From: Egerieimonas sp900552095
Lineage (GTDB): Bacteria; Bacillota; Clostridia; Lachnospirales; Lachnospiraceae
Reading direction: 5' to 3'
NCBI GenBank assembly: GCA_902469965.1
Contig: CABREP010000002.1
Span: 16,385 to 80,384, forward strand
DNA: 64,000 nucleotides
Part shown: positions 43,847 to 53,676 of the stretch, in pieces
Position numbering within the stretch: position 1 is the first letter of the stretch
Layout of the letters: every line of letters begins with the position of its first letter
Translations under genes and position numbers: made by a program
The notes under the pieces: generated by a model
What the model was told of the DNA's origin: nothing
Seen by the model: the letters and a program-made list of their open reading frames with translations, nothing else
The model's database searches: none

Positions 43847-45700
43847 CTATTTTGTCTCATATTTCTCGAAATCATGGAAATAAACCTGATACCACAGAAG
43901 AAACATATAAACTTCCCAGATCTTTCTGCTGTTATCCTTTTCTCCCCGGTAATGTTCCTCCAGCAACTTTACCAGTTCTTCCCTCTTAAAAAACAGTCCT
44001 GCATCCTCCCCGGTAAAAGCTTTCTTCACTTTCTCATAATACCCCGGCTGCTTTAACCAGACACGGATCGGCACGGGAAATCCCAGTTTCTTCTTCTTAA
44101 ATGTAGATTCCGGCAGTTTCTCTGATGCCACCTGACGGAAAGCCGCCTTGGTCGTCTTCCCCTTCACCTTGTTAGACAGTGACAGCTTACTGGCTGTGCG
44201 AAAAACTTCCCGATCCAGAAAAGGAACCCTGGTCTCCAGCGAATGAGCCATACTCATCTTATCCGCTTTCAGAAGAATGTCCCCGGGCAGCCAGAAATTC
44301 AGATCGATATACTGCATCCTGGACACCTCGTCCATTCCCCTGGTTTTCTCATAGAAAGCTTCCGTCAGGACTGCCGGATCTGTGGCCGGAAGTCCGTCTG
44401 CCAGAATCCTCCGCTTTTCCTCCTGATCCATCATCCGGGCATTCCCGATGAATCTCTTTTCCAGAGGGGTACAGCCCCGGATCACATAATTTTTCCCCTT
44501 GAAGTTCCGGTGAGAAGCTGTCAGCTTCCCTCTCGCCCAGTGCTTCAGAGCTGCCGGGAAGATTTTAAAAGGCCTGAGAGAGGCAGGTTCATGATAAATA
44601 TTATATCCGCCAAAAAGTTCATCCGAGCCTTCCCCCGACATAACCACTTTCAGATGCTCCGCCGCCAGCTGATCCACAAAATAGAGCGCCACCGCCGCCG
44701 GATCTGCCAGAGGCTCATCCATATGATACATAATTCTGGGCAGTGCTCCCCAGTACTCCTTCGCAGTAATTACTTTCTGATAATTCTCACAGCCCAGCTG
44801 AGCAGACAGCCCGCTGGCCTGGCTGATCTCGCTGTACTGTCCGTGCCCTTCTTTAAATCCCACGGTAAAGGTCTTATCCACATCTGCATTAGCCAGAATA
44901 TAGCTGGAATCCACACCGCTTGAGAGGAGGGATCCCACCTCCACATCGCTGATCTTGTGCGCTTTGATGGAATCCTCCAGACTGCGCTTCATCTCCGCCT
45001 GGATCTCTCCGGCTTTCTGCTTCTTCTCCGGATGCAGCATTGGATTCCAGTACTGATACGTTTCCATCTGTCCGTCCTTATATTTCAGATAGTGCCCCGG
45101 CATCAGCTTGTAAATCCCTTTAAAGAAAGTTTCCGGCAAAACAGAATACTGATAACTTAAATACTGATCCAGCGCCTCCGGATTGACTTCCTTTTTATAT
45201 CCCGGAAATTCCAGAATACTCTTGATCTCTGATCCAAAAACCAGACAGCCGTTGATCACACTGTAATAAAGCGGCTTGATCCCGAAGAAATCCCGAGCCA
45301 TAAAAAGAGTGTTTTCCTTTTCATCCCAGACCGCAAATCCGAACATACCGCGCAGTCTCGAGAGCATTCCTTCCTTATATTCTTCATAGGCATGGATCAG
45401 ACATTCCGTGTCCGACGCATTCTTGAAGATGTGCCCCTTTTCTTCCAGGTCTCTGCGCACTTCCCGGTGATTATAGATTTCCCCGTTAAATACGATTACC
45501 ACATCTCCGTTCTCGTTGAACATGGGCTGATGGCCGTTTTCCAGATCGATGATGCTCAGACGCCGAAATCCCAGAGCCGCTTCTTTTTTCTCATACGTTC
45601 CCGCATCATCAGGCCCCCGATGGATAATCCGGTTCATCATCTTCTCCAGGATGGCGCTTTTATCTTCCACCTTCCCGACAAATCCACAAATCCCGCACAT
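43847..45700 (-). CDS. asnB: Asparagine synthetase B (glutamine-hydrolysing)
   Basis: 617 residues. Mature Cys2 of MCGICGFVG is the glutaminase nucleophile; the glutaminase domain covers about 2-215. The synthetase domain has the PPi-loop LSSGVDSSYI and MSGEGSDELFGGY. It makes asparagine from aspartate and glutamine. The start is set by the catalytic Cys2 and by AAGGAGGAG upstream. The window also has AsnA at 21103-22113; they are different enzyme families. Confidence 0.95.
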   Translation of the reverse strand: MCGICGFVGKVEDKSAILEKMMNRIIHRGPDDAGTYEKKEAALGFRRLSIIDLENGHQPMFNENGDVVIVFNGEIYNHREVRRDLEEKGHIFKNASDTECLIHAYEEYKEGMLSRLRGMFGFAVWDEKENTLFMARDFFGIKPLYYSVINGCLVFGSEIKSILEFPGYKKEVNPEALDQYLSYQYSVLPETFFKGIYKLMPGHYLKYKDGQMETYQYWNPMLHPEKKQKAGEIQAEMKRSLEDSIKAHKISDVEVGSLLSSGVDSSYILANADVDKTFTVGFKEGHGQYSEISQASGLSAQLGCENYQKVITAKEYWGALPRIMYHMDEPLADPAAVALYFVDQLAAEHLKVVMSGEGSDELFGGYNIYHEPASLRPFKIFPAALKHWARGKLTASHRNFKGKNYVIRGCTPLEKRFIGNARMMDQEEKRRILADGLPATDPAVLTEAFYEKTRGMDEVSRMQYIDLNFWLPGDILLKADKMSMAHSLETRVPFLDREVFRTASKLSLSNKVKGKTTKAAFRQVASEKLPESTFKKKKLGFPVPIRVWLKQPGYYEKVKKAFTGEDAGLFFKREELVKLLEEHYRGEKDNSRKIWEVYMFLLWYQVYFHDFEKYETK

Positions 45701-45917
45701 ACTACTCCTCCTTACCGATTCTGCAGGCCTGATTCCGCCAGTTTTATTCCCGCATATTTTTCGCCTTATTGTAGCATAATCACTTTTCAGATTCAACTTT
45801 TTCTTAGTATATCACCTTTCCACTTTTCCAACTCTTGATTTTTTATGCCAAATGTGATAAACTTCACAGTCAGCAAACTTCTGACAAGACAGTTGTAAAT
45901 TCAAGAAGGAGAATACT

Positions 45918-46985
45918 ATGGAAACATTGAAAAAGTACTTGAACCGCATTTTTCTCGACGGCTTAAGCGGAATGGCCACCGGCCTTTTTTCCACTCTGAT
46001 CGTCGGAACTATCATCCAGCAGATCGGCACTCTGATCGGGGGCAATATCGGAGATCTGATCTACCTGATCGGAAAAATGGCAGCCGCGGTCACCGGAGCC
46101 GGTATCGGCGTGGGTGTGGCCTGCCGTTTTAAAGAGGCCCCTCTGGTTATCCTCTCCGCCGCCACCGCAGGTATGGTGGGCGGTTTTGCCGGACAGATTA
46201 CAGCCGATTCTTTCTTAAACGAAGCCGGAGCCGCCGTGTTATCCGGCCCCGGGGAACCGCTGGGCGCTTTTATCGCCGCCTATATAGGCATTGAAATCGG
46301 ACACCTGATCTCCGGAAAAACGAAGATCGACATCATTCTTACTCCCCTCGTCACCATCCTCTCCGGATCTGCTGTGGGGCTTCTGGTGGGACCGCCCATC
46401 TCTTCCTTCATGGCAGGTCTGGGCAGTCTGGTGAACTGGGGAACCGAGCAGCAGCCCTTCCTGATGGGAATCATTGTCTCCGTTCTGATGGGTATGATCC
46501 TTACGCTTCCTATCAGTTCCGCCGCTCTGGGCGTCATCTTAAATCTGTCCGGACTGGCCGCCGGAGCCGCAACGGTAGGCTGCTGCTGCAATATGGTAGG
46601 TTTTGCCGTGGCCAGCTACCGCGAAAACAAGATGGGCGGCCTTCTGGCTCAGGGAATCGGGACTTCCATGCTGCAGGTTCCAAACATTGTAAGAAAACCG
46701 GTGATCTGGCTCCCTGCCATCCTCTCCAGCGCCATTTTGGGTCCCATCGGAACCATGGTTTTCCACATGACAAATAACGCTACCGGATCAGGTATGGGTT
46801 CTGCCGGCTTTGTCGGCCAGATCATGACCTGGCAGGTTATGACACAGACGGAGGCCGGAATGATCGTCTTTCTCAAAATCCTGCTGATCCAGTTTATTCT
46901 TCCTGCCGCTGTCACTCTGCTCATCTCTGAATTTATGCGGAAAAAGAACTGGATCAAATTCGGAGATATGCAGCTGGACTTCTAA
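45918..46985 (+). CDS. PTS sugar-transporter EIIC-like membrane protein (PTS_EIIC_2)
   Basis: 355 residues with about 9-10 hydrophobic segments, Gly/Ala/Ile-rich (GIGVGVACRFKEAPLVILSA; KIDIILTPLVTILSGSAVGL). It matches the family of stand-alone EIIC proteins with a VGPPISSFM motif. No EIIA or EIIB gene is adjacent, so it may not use the classical phosphorelay. Ribosome site AGAAGGAG. Substrate unknown. Confidence 0.8.
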   Translation: METLKKYLNRIFLDGLSGMATGLFSTLIVGTIIQQIGTLIGGNIGDLIYLIGKMAAAVTGAGIGVGVACRFKEAPLVILSAATAGMVGGFAGQITADSFLNEAGAAVLSGPGEPLGAFIAAYIGIEIGHLISGKTKIDIILTPLVTILSGSAVGLLVGPPISSFMAGLGSLVNWGTEQQPFLMGIIVSVLMGMILTLPISSAALGVILNLSGLAAGAATVGCCCNMVGFAVASYRENKMGGLLAQGIGTSMLQVPNIVRKPVIWLPAILSSAILGPIGTMVFHMTNNATGSGMGSAGFVGQIMTWQVMTQTEAGMIVFLKILLIQFILPAAVTLLISEFMRKKNWIKFGDMQLDF

Positions 46986-47095
46986 ATCTTTAAAATTTTT
47001 TCCGGGTCTTTTCGGAAGAATTTCCTGCCTTTTTTAACATTTCTTAAGAAATCTGTGATAAAATAGGGGCGATTAATAAGAAAGGGAGCATGAAT

Positions 47096-48289
47096 ATGAT
47101 CTTACTGCTAATCGTCCCTGTTTATCTTTTTCTCAACTACTACGTAATCCGCAGAATTTTCCACTGGCTCCACCTGTGCAGCCCTCATCTGAAAAACCGC
47201 TGGTTTACCGCGATTTTTGTAACGCTGTACGCCCTGGCCGCCAGTTCTTTGCTTTTTGCCTTTCTGCTTCCTTCCTCCGGTTTTCAGGCTGCAGTCAGAC
47301 GCTTCAGCAACTACTGGCTGGGTACTTTTCTTTACATTCTCCTGGCCATTCTGACTGCCGATCTGATCCGCCTGCTCTTAAAATATGTTTTCCATATTCC
47401 GGAGAAATTCTTTCGCTCGGCTGCAGCCCTCACACTGGCAGGTATCCTGGCCGCCTGTCTGGTTCTCGGCGGAAGTTTCCGGGGCGCATACAATGCGCAT
47501 CAGATCCACACAACCAGCTATGAAGTGGATGTGGCAAAAAGCTGTGCCGGAAGAGAAAGGCTTACGATCGTTCTGCTCTCTGACCTCCATCTCGGCTACA
47601 GCATCACCAGCACCGATGTGGCACGCATGACAGAAAAAATAAATGAGCAGAATCCGGATCTGGTATGCATCGCCGGAGACATTTTTGACAACGAGTACGA
47701 TGCCCTTGATGATCCCGGCCGGATCTGTGAGCTGCTCTCTTCCATCCGCTCTACCTACGGAACGTACGCCTGCTGGGGCAACCACGATATCAGCGAAAAG
47801 CTGCTGGGCGGTTTCTCTCTGGGCACAGCTGAAGACAGCCGGGATCCCCGGATGGAAGAACTGCTCACCCGGGCAGGGATCCACCTTCTGGCAGACGAGA
47901 CGGTCCTGATCGATCAGGCTTTCTATATAACCGGACGGCTCGACCGCCAGAAGCCCCTCACAGAAGATAAGACCCGCCTGTCACCGGAAGAACTGCTGGA
48001 AGATCTGGATCCTTCCAAACCTGTGATCGTTCTCGATCATCAGCCAAAAGAACTGCAGGAACTTGCAGACGCCGGCGCAGATCTGGCTCTTGGCGGCCAC
48101 ACGCACAACGGTCAGCTGTTCCCCGGAAACCTGGCCATCCGGCTGTTCTGGGAGAACCCTTACGGTCATCTGCAGAAAGATCAGATGCACAGTATCGTCA
48201 CCTCAGGCACAGGTGTCTGGGGACCCGCCATGCGGATCGGAACAAAAAGCGAAATCTGCAGAATCACTGTAAATTTTAAAAATTCCTAG
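47096..48289 (+). CDS. Membrane-anchored metallophosphoesterase
   Basis: 397 residues. Four N-terminal transmembrane segments (about 1-130), then a calcineurin-like phosphoesterase with LLSDLHLGYS, CIAGDIFDN, CWGNHDIS and GGHTHNGQLFPG, which bind two metal ions. Relatives act on phospholipid-linked or nucleotide phosphates at the membrane. The second ATG is used because GGGAG is seven bases from it but one base from the first. The small gene downstream (16-base gap) may be co-transcribed. Confidence 0.9.
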   Translation: MILLLIVPVYLFLNYYVIRRIFHWLHLCSPHLKNRWFTAIFVTLYALAASSLLFAFLLPSSGFQAAVRRFSNYWLGTFLYILLAILTADLIRLLLKYVFHIPEKFFRSAAALTLAGILAACLVLGGSFRGAYNAHQIHTTSYEVDVAKSCAGRERLTIVLLSDLHLGYSITSTDVARMTEKINEQNPDLVCIAGDIFDNEYDALDDPGRICELLSSIRSTYGTYACWGNHDISEKLLGGFSLGTAEDSRDPRMEELLTRAGIHLLADETVLIDQAFYITGRLDRQKPLTEDKTRLSPEELLEDLDPSKPVIVLDHQPKELQELADAGADLALGGHTHNGQLFPGNLAIRLFWENPYGHLQKDQMHSIVTSGTGVWGPAMRIGTKSEICRITVNFKNS

Positions 48290-48304
48290 AGAGGAGATTC
48301 CACT

Positions 48305-48832
48305 ATGATCAACAAAGCGCTTTACGAAGAAGCAACTCACTCCAGCACCCTGTCCAAAGAACTGATTTCCACGCTTCTGGAAACCATGGACTATGCCAGC
48401 ATCTCTTTTATCAGTTGGGCCGTCGATATCCTGAAAGTACTGAAAATAAGGATCGACCGCGGCGATAAGATCACCGATGCCGTATCCGGCGAAGTTTATA
48501 CCCGGCGAAGCTTTCAGAAATTCGTAAAAACCAATTTCTCCAGCTATATTTTCAGCCAGGTCTATGACGCTCCGGAAAAAGCGGAAAAAGTTTACTTTTC
48601 TCTCGAACGGCGTGAAAACGGTTACGGACTTGTCATGAGCGGAACCTCAAAAGCGCCCACTTACTGCTGGATCTCCAGCCTGAGCGAGCGCTTCTCCCTG
48701 GTCTATATGATCGCTACCAAAGTGGTCTACATAAAAAATATCAAAACGGGCACGTACTCTCCCTTCATCTCCGAGACTGGCCATTACTGCCGCTACAATC
48801 TGGAGACCGGAAATCTGGACGAAATCCTCTGA
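48305..48832 (+). CDS. Hypothetical protein
   Basis: 175 residues without signal or membrane segments. The second half has beta-like text (KVYFSLERRENGYGLVMSGT; KNIKTGTYSPFISETGHYCR), and the first half is helical (ISTLLETMDYASISFISWAV). No family recognised. Ribosome site GAGAGGAG. It follows the phosphoesterase gene and ends exactly against the convergent DUF4340 gene, with no gap. Confidence 0.6.
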   Translation: MINKALYEEATHSSTLSKELISTLLETMDYASISFISWAVDILKVLKIRIDRGDKITDAVSGEVYTRRSFQKFVKTNFSSYIFSQVYDAPEKAEKVYFSLERRENGYGLVMSGTSKAPTYCWISSLSERFSLVYMIATKVVYIKNIKTGTYSPFISETGHYCRYNLETGNLDEIL

Positions 48833-49762
48833 TTACTGTCCACCCTCCGGGGCAATGACATTTTCTGCTGCTTCAGCGGAAACCGTATGCACCTGATTGG
48901 ATCCTTCCATCTGAAGGTAGCGCCTTGTTCCTTCCGGACTGCCGCTGCCCACATAGAAGGTTTTTGTCTTTGTCTCATCCTCTTCTTTATAAGTGACGGT
49001 CACTGTGATCCTGGAAGCTTCCTCCAGGCCGTAAGCTGACAGCTCCTCCGGCTCTGCATTATAATCTTCACAGGACTCATACGTTATGGCTCCCAGACCT
49101 CCGATCACAGTATCTATGGGGCGGACTGAATGTTCCTCACCGGAATTTTCTTCCGCCTCTTCTTCATTGACATAGACCTTTTCCTCTCCCTGTCCGGTGA
49201 CCGATACCTGCTGCAGATTGCTGCTGCCCGCCGGAATGGAAAAAGTCTCCTGCCGGGCCACCTGATCCAGACTGAAATACAGCTGTCCCGTAATCTGTCC
49301 GTCCACGGTAAAGATCCTGGATTTATCATCCACAGTCACGTAACGCCCCTGTTCCACGGGATTTCCCACATAAATACTTTTCTCTTTTCCCTGTGTGTCT
49401 GTCAGCTTCAGCGTATAGACGGGATCTTCCAGCCCGTAGTCTGCCAGGGTATCTCCTCCCGTCAGTTCTCTGTCTGCAGTCAGATTAGAAAACGTTTCTT
49501 CCATTACAGTCATGACATCCTGATCCAGAGTAATTTCCGGCTCTGCTTCCCAGATCCAGTTTTCCTCTTTGCAGAAAGTCATGGTATCTGTCCCGTCCGT
49601 ATAGGAGATTTTCTGCAGATCCATATCCTTCGTCACTGGTATCTTTGCCGCCTCCCTTTGTGCTTCTTGCTGCTGTTTTTCATTCTGGCTTTTCAGCAGG
49701 AAATACACTCCTGAAAGCAAAACCAGAACTGCCGCCATAATCCAGATTCCTTTTTTCTTCAC
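48833..49762 (-). CDS. DUF4340 protein, last gene of a Gld-type ABC operon
   Basis: 309 residues. One N-terminal transmembrane anchor (about 7-24), then an outside domain with two related parts (TLADYGLEDPVYTLKLTDTQ and LSAYGLEEASRITVTVTYKE), typical of DUF4340. It sits at the end of the four-gene operon with GldG/GldF/GldA-type proteins, the usual position for this family. The role in export is unknown. Confidence 0.85.
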   Translation of the reverse strand: MKKKGIWIMAAVLVLLSGVYFLLKSQNEKQQQEAQREAAKIPVTKDMDLQKISYTDGTDTMTFCKEENWIWEAEPEITLDQDVMTVMEETFSNLTADRELTGGDTLADYGLEDPVYTLKLTDTQGKEKSIYVGNPVEQGRYVTVDDKSRIFTVDGQITGQLYFSLDQVARQETFSIPAGSSNLQQVSVTGQGEEKVYVNEEEAEENSGEEHSVRPIDTVIGGLGAITYESCEDYNAEPEELSAYGLEEASRITVTVTYKEEDETKTKTFYVGSGSPEGTRRYLQMEGSNQVHTVSAEAAENVIAPEGGQ

Positions 49763-49770
49763 ACTGCCAC

Positions 49771-51198
49771 CTATGCCTTTCTTCTACGCCGCCACTGAAG
49801 AAATCCTCCCAGCAGGAAGAGCGCCGGTATCCCGATCACAGCCGCAAAACTAATGGTTCCCACGTGCTGCATTGTGTTGTAGGTAACCGCAAGATTCTTC
49901 GGTTCTATGGAAATATTCGTCACATCCGAAAGATTCTCTGTCACCAGATTCATGAACAGCGTCAGGTTCTCCAGACTTCCGTACATAGCTGTCAGATTTC
50001 CATCGATCAGCGTATCTGAGGAAAGCACCGTCAGCCGGCTCTCTTTTGTCTCTTCCTCTTCTCCTTCTGTTTCTTCCTCACTGCCTGCAATTGTCTCAGA
50101 TGCCACCGCTCCCAGCAGATACTGTCCTCTGATCTCCCCTTCTTCTGTCACCACATATCCTTCCTGTGAGGTCTGAAGAACAGGATTTAAGGAAATCGTA
50201 TCCCTCGCCGGATCGGTTTGCGTAATTCCCTTCGCATTTGTCATCAGGAGCATTTCCGTCTCCATCTTATCTGTGATGGGGCTTCCCGCAGTCACCTCGG
50301 GGAAAATCCAGTAATAATTTCCCTGCAGGTTTCTCTCCATATCTGCCGCATAGCCCTGCTCCACAGTCATGCCGTATTCTGCCAGAAATCCCTCCAGGTT
50401 TGGCTGTTCTTCCTTAGACATTCCAAGGAGGATCATCACTTTTCCGCCCCGGTTCATATAATCCCGCAGAAGAGCGGTCTCCTCCGCTGCCAGATCAGCT
50501 GTCGGACCTGAGATCAGCAGAAGTTCACAGTCTTCGGGAACCGCCGTACTCATAAGAAGATTCAGTTCCTGCGTCTCTCCGCTGACCTTTTCAATCAGAT
50601 CATTTACCTGGGAAGAAAGCGCGCTCTCCCCGTGTCCGGAAGTATAATAAATCCTGTGAGTCTCCCCTGCAGTCACTGTATTCACCGCCCCGGTAATCTG
50701 GCCTTCCGCGTCAAACTGTCCCTCCGACGCGCTCCCCGTCGTATAGTAGCTGGAGTAATCCGGCACAATCATATCATAATAATCAATCACTTTTTCTTTC
50801 CCGGTCGCTTCACAGGAAACCACCACATTATTCTGCTGTGTCTCATATTCTGTCAGCACAGACGGGTGCAGGACAGGATCTATCCATTCCAGAGAAAGAT
50901 TGGGCGAAAGCGCCGCATAGCTTTCCAGGAAGCGCACCAGACGGTCATCGTACGATTCTTTTTTCTGCAGCACCCGGATCTCAACGGGGTCTTCCAGCCC
51001 TTCCAGCAGATCCCGGCTCACCTCCGAGATCTCATACAGCCGGTTATCACTGATGTCAATCTGTTTTGCCTGCTGCGGCAGCTGACCTGCTGCAAGGTTA
51101 AAAAGCAGGACGGCAGCTACAGCCATCGCCGTCAGTCCCACACTGTAAGAACCATTTTTTGACGCCGCGGTGGCAAAAAGTCTCTTTATTTTTTCCAT
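49771..51198 (-). CDS. GldG-like ABC transport auxiliary protein
   Basis: 475 residues with N-terminal and C-terminal transmembrane helices (about 18-36 and 448-468) and a large outside domain. Text such as QIDISDNRLYEISEVSRDLL and IYYTSGHGESALSSQVNDLI is typical of GldG/ABC_transp_aux proteins. It is the third gene in the ATPase-permease-auxiliary-DUF4340 order seen in many bacteria. In Bacteroidetes Gld proteins serve gliding, but in clostridia the role is unknown. Confidence 0.88.
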   Translation of the reverse strand: MEKIKRLFATAASKNGSYSVGLTAMAVAAVLLFNLAAGQLPQQAKQIDISDNRLYEISEVSRDLLEGLEDPVEIRVLQKKESYDDRLVRFLESYAALSPNLSLEWIDPVLHPSVLTEYETQQNNVVVSCEATGKEKVIDYYDMIVPDYSSYYTTGSASEGQFDAEGQITGAVNTVTAGETHRIYYTSGHGESALSSQVNDLIEKVSGETQELNLLMSTAVPEDCELLLISGPTADLAAEETALLRDYMNRGGKVMILLGMSKEEQPNLEGFLAEYGMTVEQGYAADMERNLQGNYYWIFPEVTAGSPITDKMETEMLLMTNAKGITQTDPARDTISLNPVLQTSQEGYVVTEEGEIRGQYLLGAVASETIAGSEEETEGEEEETKESRLTVLSSDTLIDGNLTAMYGSLENLTLFMNLVTENLSDVTNISIEPKNLAVTYNTMQHVGTISFAAVIGIPALFLLGGFLQWRRRRKA

Positions 51199-51210
51199 TT
51201 TTTGTCCCTC

Positions 51211-52077
51211 CTAATTCCAGCGTCTCTTCTGAATCGTCTGTACCGTCAGAAACAAACACAGCCCCGTGACGGACAGAAGCAGAAGAATCCCCTGCAGATT
51301 CAGAATATTGTTATACATACTGTCCTCCAGAAGGGAAGAAAAAGAAACCTTAGCCATCAGAGACGGCAGCAGATTCTCAAATTTTCCGCTGTCCGTAAGG
51401 AAAACGATACCGCACACAGCCATGCCGGCCGTTCCGGCGCCTGCTCCCAGGATCCAGTTCTTCGTAGCCTTCCAGATCCAGGCTCCGACTGCCGCTGCCG
51501 CCGTCAGAAGTACCAGCAGGTTCGTCACCGCAGACGCCGGCATAAAATCCTGAAGCCCTTCCCACAGATAGCAGACCAGCAGGATTCCAAAAGTGGAAAC
51601 TGCAGCGATCACCGGGCTTTCCGTGAGGGAAGACATCAGAAGTCCCACTGCAATATACATACATCCCAAAAGAAAATAAATCAGAAGCGATGCGTAATCC
51701 GCCAGCAGATAAGCATTTCCCTGCCCTTCGATCACGAGAGGGAAACATGCAAAAATCCCGCAGGGCACAGCCAGTATGGTGATCATGGCCAGATATTTTC
51801 CCAGAACGATCTGTCCCAGAGTCACCGGCCTTGTCAGGAGCAGCTGATCCGTCTTATTCTTCCGCTCTTCCGCCATGCTGCGCATCGTCAGAACGGGCAC
51901 TGCGATCAGAAAGAAATACATACTGCCGTACAGAGCATAGGAAAATTTCGGATAACCGAAACTTAAATTATATACCATGAAGTAAATGCCCACTGCTGCC
52001 ACCAGAAAGGCAATAAACGCATACCCCACCATCGTCTGAAAGCAGGAGCACAGCTCTCTTTTATAAATTGCCCTCAT
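51211..52077 (-). CDS. ABC-2 type permease (GldF-like)
   Basis: 288 residues, six transmembrane helices. The N-terminal MRAIYKRELCSCFQTMVGYA and the block VLTMRSMAEERKNKTDQLLL are typical of GldF/ABC-2 permeases. It forms the membrane part with the ATPase encoded by the overlapping upstream gene. Substrate unknown. Confidence 0.9.
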   Translation of the reverse strand: MRAIYKRELCSCFQTMVGYAFIAFLVAAVGIYFMVYNLSFGYPKFSYALYGSMYFFLIAVPVLTMRSMAEERKNKTDQLLLTRPVTLGQIVLGKYLAMITILAVPCGIFACFPLVIEGQGNAYLLADYASLLIYFLLGCMYIAVGLLMSSLTESPVIAAVSTFGILLVCYLWEGLQDFMPASAVTNLLVLLTAAAAVGAWIWKATKNWILGAGAGTAGMAVCGIVFLTDSGKFENLLPSLMAKVSFSSLLEDSMYNNILNLQGILLLLSVTGLCLFLTVQTIQKRRWN

Positions 52078-53020
52078 CCTGTGATCCCTCCTCTCCTGTC
52101 ACCTGCAGGAACACATCTTCCAGCGTTTTTCCGGAAGCTTCCATCAGAAGAAGCGGTTTCTCTGCACGGGCGAAAGCCCAGAAAACCTCTTCCCGGATAT
52201 CCCTTCCTTCCAGCGCTTCGAGACAGACCTGAACCGTTCCCTCTTCTTTTCCCGGACTGCAGGTAAAACTTTTCACATTCTCTGAACAATTTAGAATTTC
52301 TTCTGCCTCTTCCTTTTCACACCGGGCCAGAATCTTTAAATTTTCACCGCCCTGCATCATCCGTTCCAGCTCTTCCGGTGTTCCGCTGGCCACCAGTTTT
52401 CCCCGGGAAATGATCAGAATTTCGTCACAGATCTCACTGACCTCCGCCAGAATATGAGAACTTAAAATTACTGTATGCTCCTTTGCCAGCTCCCGGATCA
52501 GTTCCCTCACTTCTATGATCTGCTGCGGGTCCATCCCCACCATTGGTTCATCCAGGATCAGGATCTCCGGATAACCCAGAAGAGCCTGTGCCAGGCCGAC
52601 TCTCTGGCGGTATCCTTTGGAAAGATTTCGGATCAGCCGGTCCTGTACCTTCTCAACCTTTACCAGATCCATCACATTTTCCACCTGATCCTCCCGGTCC
52701 TGCTTCCGGATCCCCACCAGTTCCGCGGCAAAATCCAGATATTCCCGTACCGTCATTTCCATATAAAGAGGCGGCAGTTCCGGCAGATAACCGATATACT
52801 TCTTCGCCTCCTTTGGTTCCTTCAAAATATCATGCCCCTGAATCAGGATTTCTCCCTCCGTAGCGCTCAGATACCCGGTCATCATATTCATCGTGGTGGA
52901 TTTGCCCGCGCCATTGGGCCCCAAAAATCCATAAACCTTCCCCTTCTCCAGGGCAAAGTTCAGGTGATCCACCGCCAGATGATCCCCGTACCGCTTCACA
53001 AGATTTCTTACTTCAATCAA
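52061..53020 (-). CDS. ABC transporter ATP-binding protein (GldA-like)
   Basis: 319 residues. Walker A GPNGAGKST, signature LSKGYRQRV, Walker B ILILDEPMVGMDP; the C-terminal about 90 residues are typical of the GldA/NatA group. It powers the permease encoded next, whose start it overlaps by 17 bases. It is the first gene of the four-gene operon. Confidence 0.93.
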   Translation of the reverse strand: MIEVRNLVKRYGDHLAVDHLNFALEKGKVYGFLGPNGAGKSTTMNMMTGYLSATEGEILIQGHDILKEPKEAKKYIGYLPELPPLYMEMTVREYLDFAAELVGIRKQDREDQVENVMDLVKVEKVQDRLIRNLSKGYRQRVGLAQALLGYPEILILDEPMVGMDPQQIIEVRELIRELAKEHTVILSSHILAEVSEICDEILIISRGKLVASGTPEELERMMQGGENLKILARCEKEEAEEILNCSENVKSFTCSPGKEEGTVQVCLEALEGRDIREEVFWAFARAEKPLLLMEASGKTLEDVFLQVTGEEGSQDEGNL

Positions 53021-53132
53021 TCTGCTTTCCTCCTGTTTTTTGCTCCTGCCATTGTATCGGAAAATCGTGGCAAATCCATGGAAAACCTGTGAAAAAAATC
53101 TGAGAATTCTGTGTTCATTTTGTGTTCTTCCA

Positions 53133-53160
53133 TTGACAATCCTGTGTTTTCGAGTATAAT
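53133..53160 (+). promoter_or_regulatory. Promoter of marR-MATE operon
   Basis: TTGACA (53133-53138), 16 bases, TATAAT (53155-53160). Confidence 0.75.
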
Positions 53161-53168
53161 AGCTTCTG

Positions 53169-53205
53169 GATAGTTCTTTTTAGAACTGTTTTTATCAAAA
53201 CTATC
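53169..53205. promoter_or_regulatory. Probable MarR operator
   Basis: AGTTCT-TTTT-AGAACT (53172-53187) is a perfect inverted repeat, set inside a wider GATAGTT / AACTATC pair. It lies right after the -10 box and before the MarR start, where the repressor could block transcription. Confidence 0.65.
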
Positions 53206-53226
53206 TTCAGAGGAGGAGGAATTGCC

Positions 53227-53676
53227 TTGAATATGAATGCGGAATCACTTCTGAACTTCCGGCGTATTATGAAGCTCCATGAAGGTATTCTGAAAAAAGT
53301 CTGTGAAGAGTATCAGCTGACTCTCACGGAGGCTTCCATTATCTGTTTCCTGAAAAATAATCCCACGCTGGACACAGCCGGGGATATCGTAGAGATTCGG
53401 ATGCTGTCCAAGGGAAATGTCTCACAGGCGGTAGAAAGCCTGATCCGGAAATCCCTTCTTCAGCGCACGCAGGACACGGATGACCGCCGGAAGATCCACC
53501 TTTCTCTCCTTCCGGGAGCCCTTCCTATCTCCAGTTCTATCGATACCATGCAGGAGGAATTTATGAGAGAACTGTTTCAGGGCTTTACAGAAGAAGAATA
53601 TCAGCTGTATGTCAAACTCAATGAGCGTTTCATGGAAAATACAAAAACTGCACTTGCAAGGAGGAAAAAATCATGA
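53227..53676 (+). CDS. MarR family regulator
   Basis: 149 residues with a winged helix (about 35-100: LTLTEASIICFLKNNPTLDT, then RMLSKGNVSQAVESLIRKSL, and DRRKIHLSL in the wing). The start is TTG, because GGAGG is seven bases upstream. Its stop overlaps the ATG of the MATE exporter (ATGA), so it almost certainly controls that gene. The inducer is unknown. Confidence 0.88.
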   Translation: MNMNAESLLNFRRIMKLHEGILKKVCEEYQLTLTEASIICFLKNNPTLDTAGDIVEIRMLSKGNVSQAVESLIRKSLLQRTQDTDDRRKIHLSLLPGALPISSSIDTMQEEFMRELFQGFTEEEYQLYVKLNERFMENTKTALARRKKS

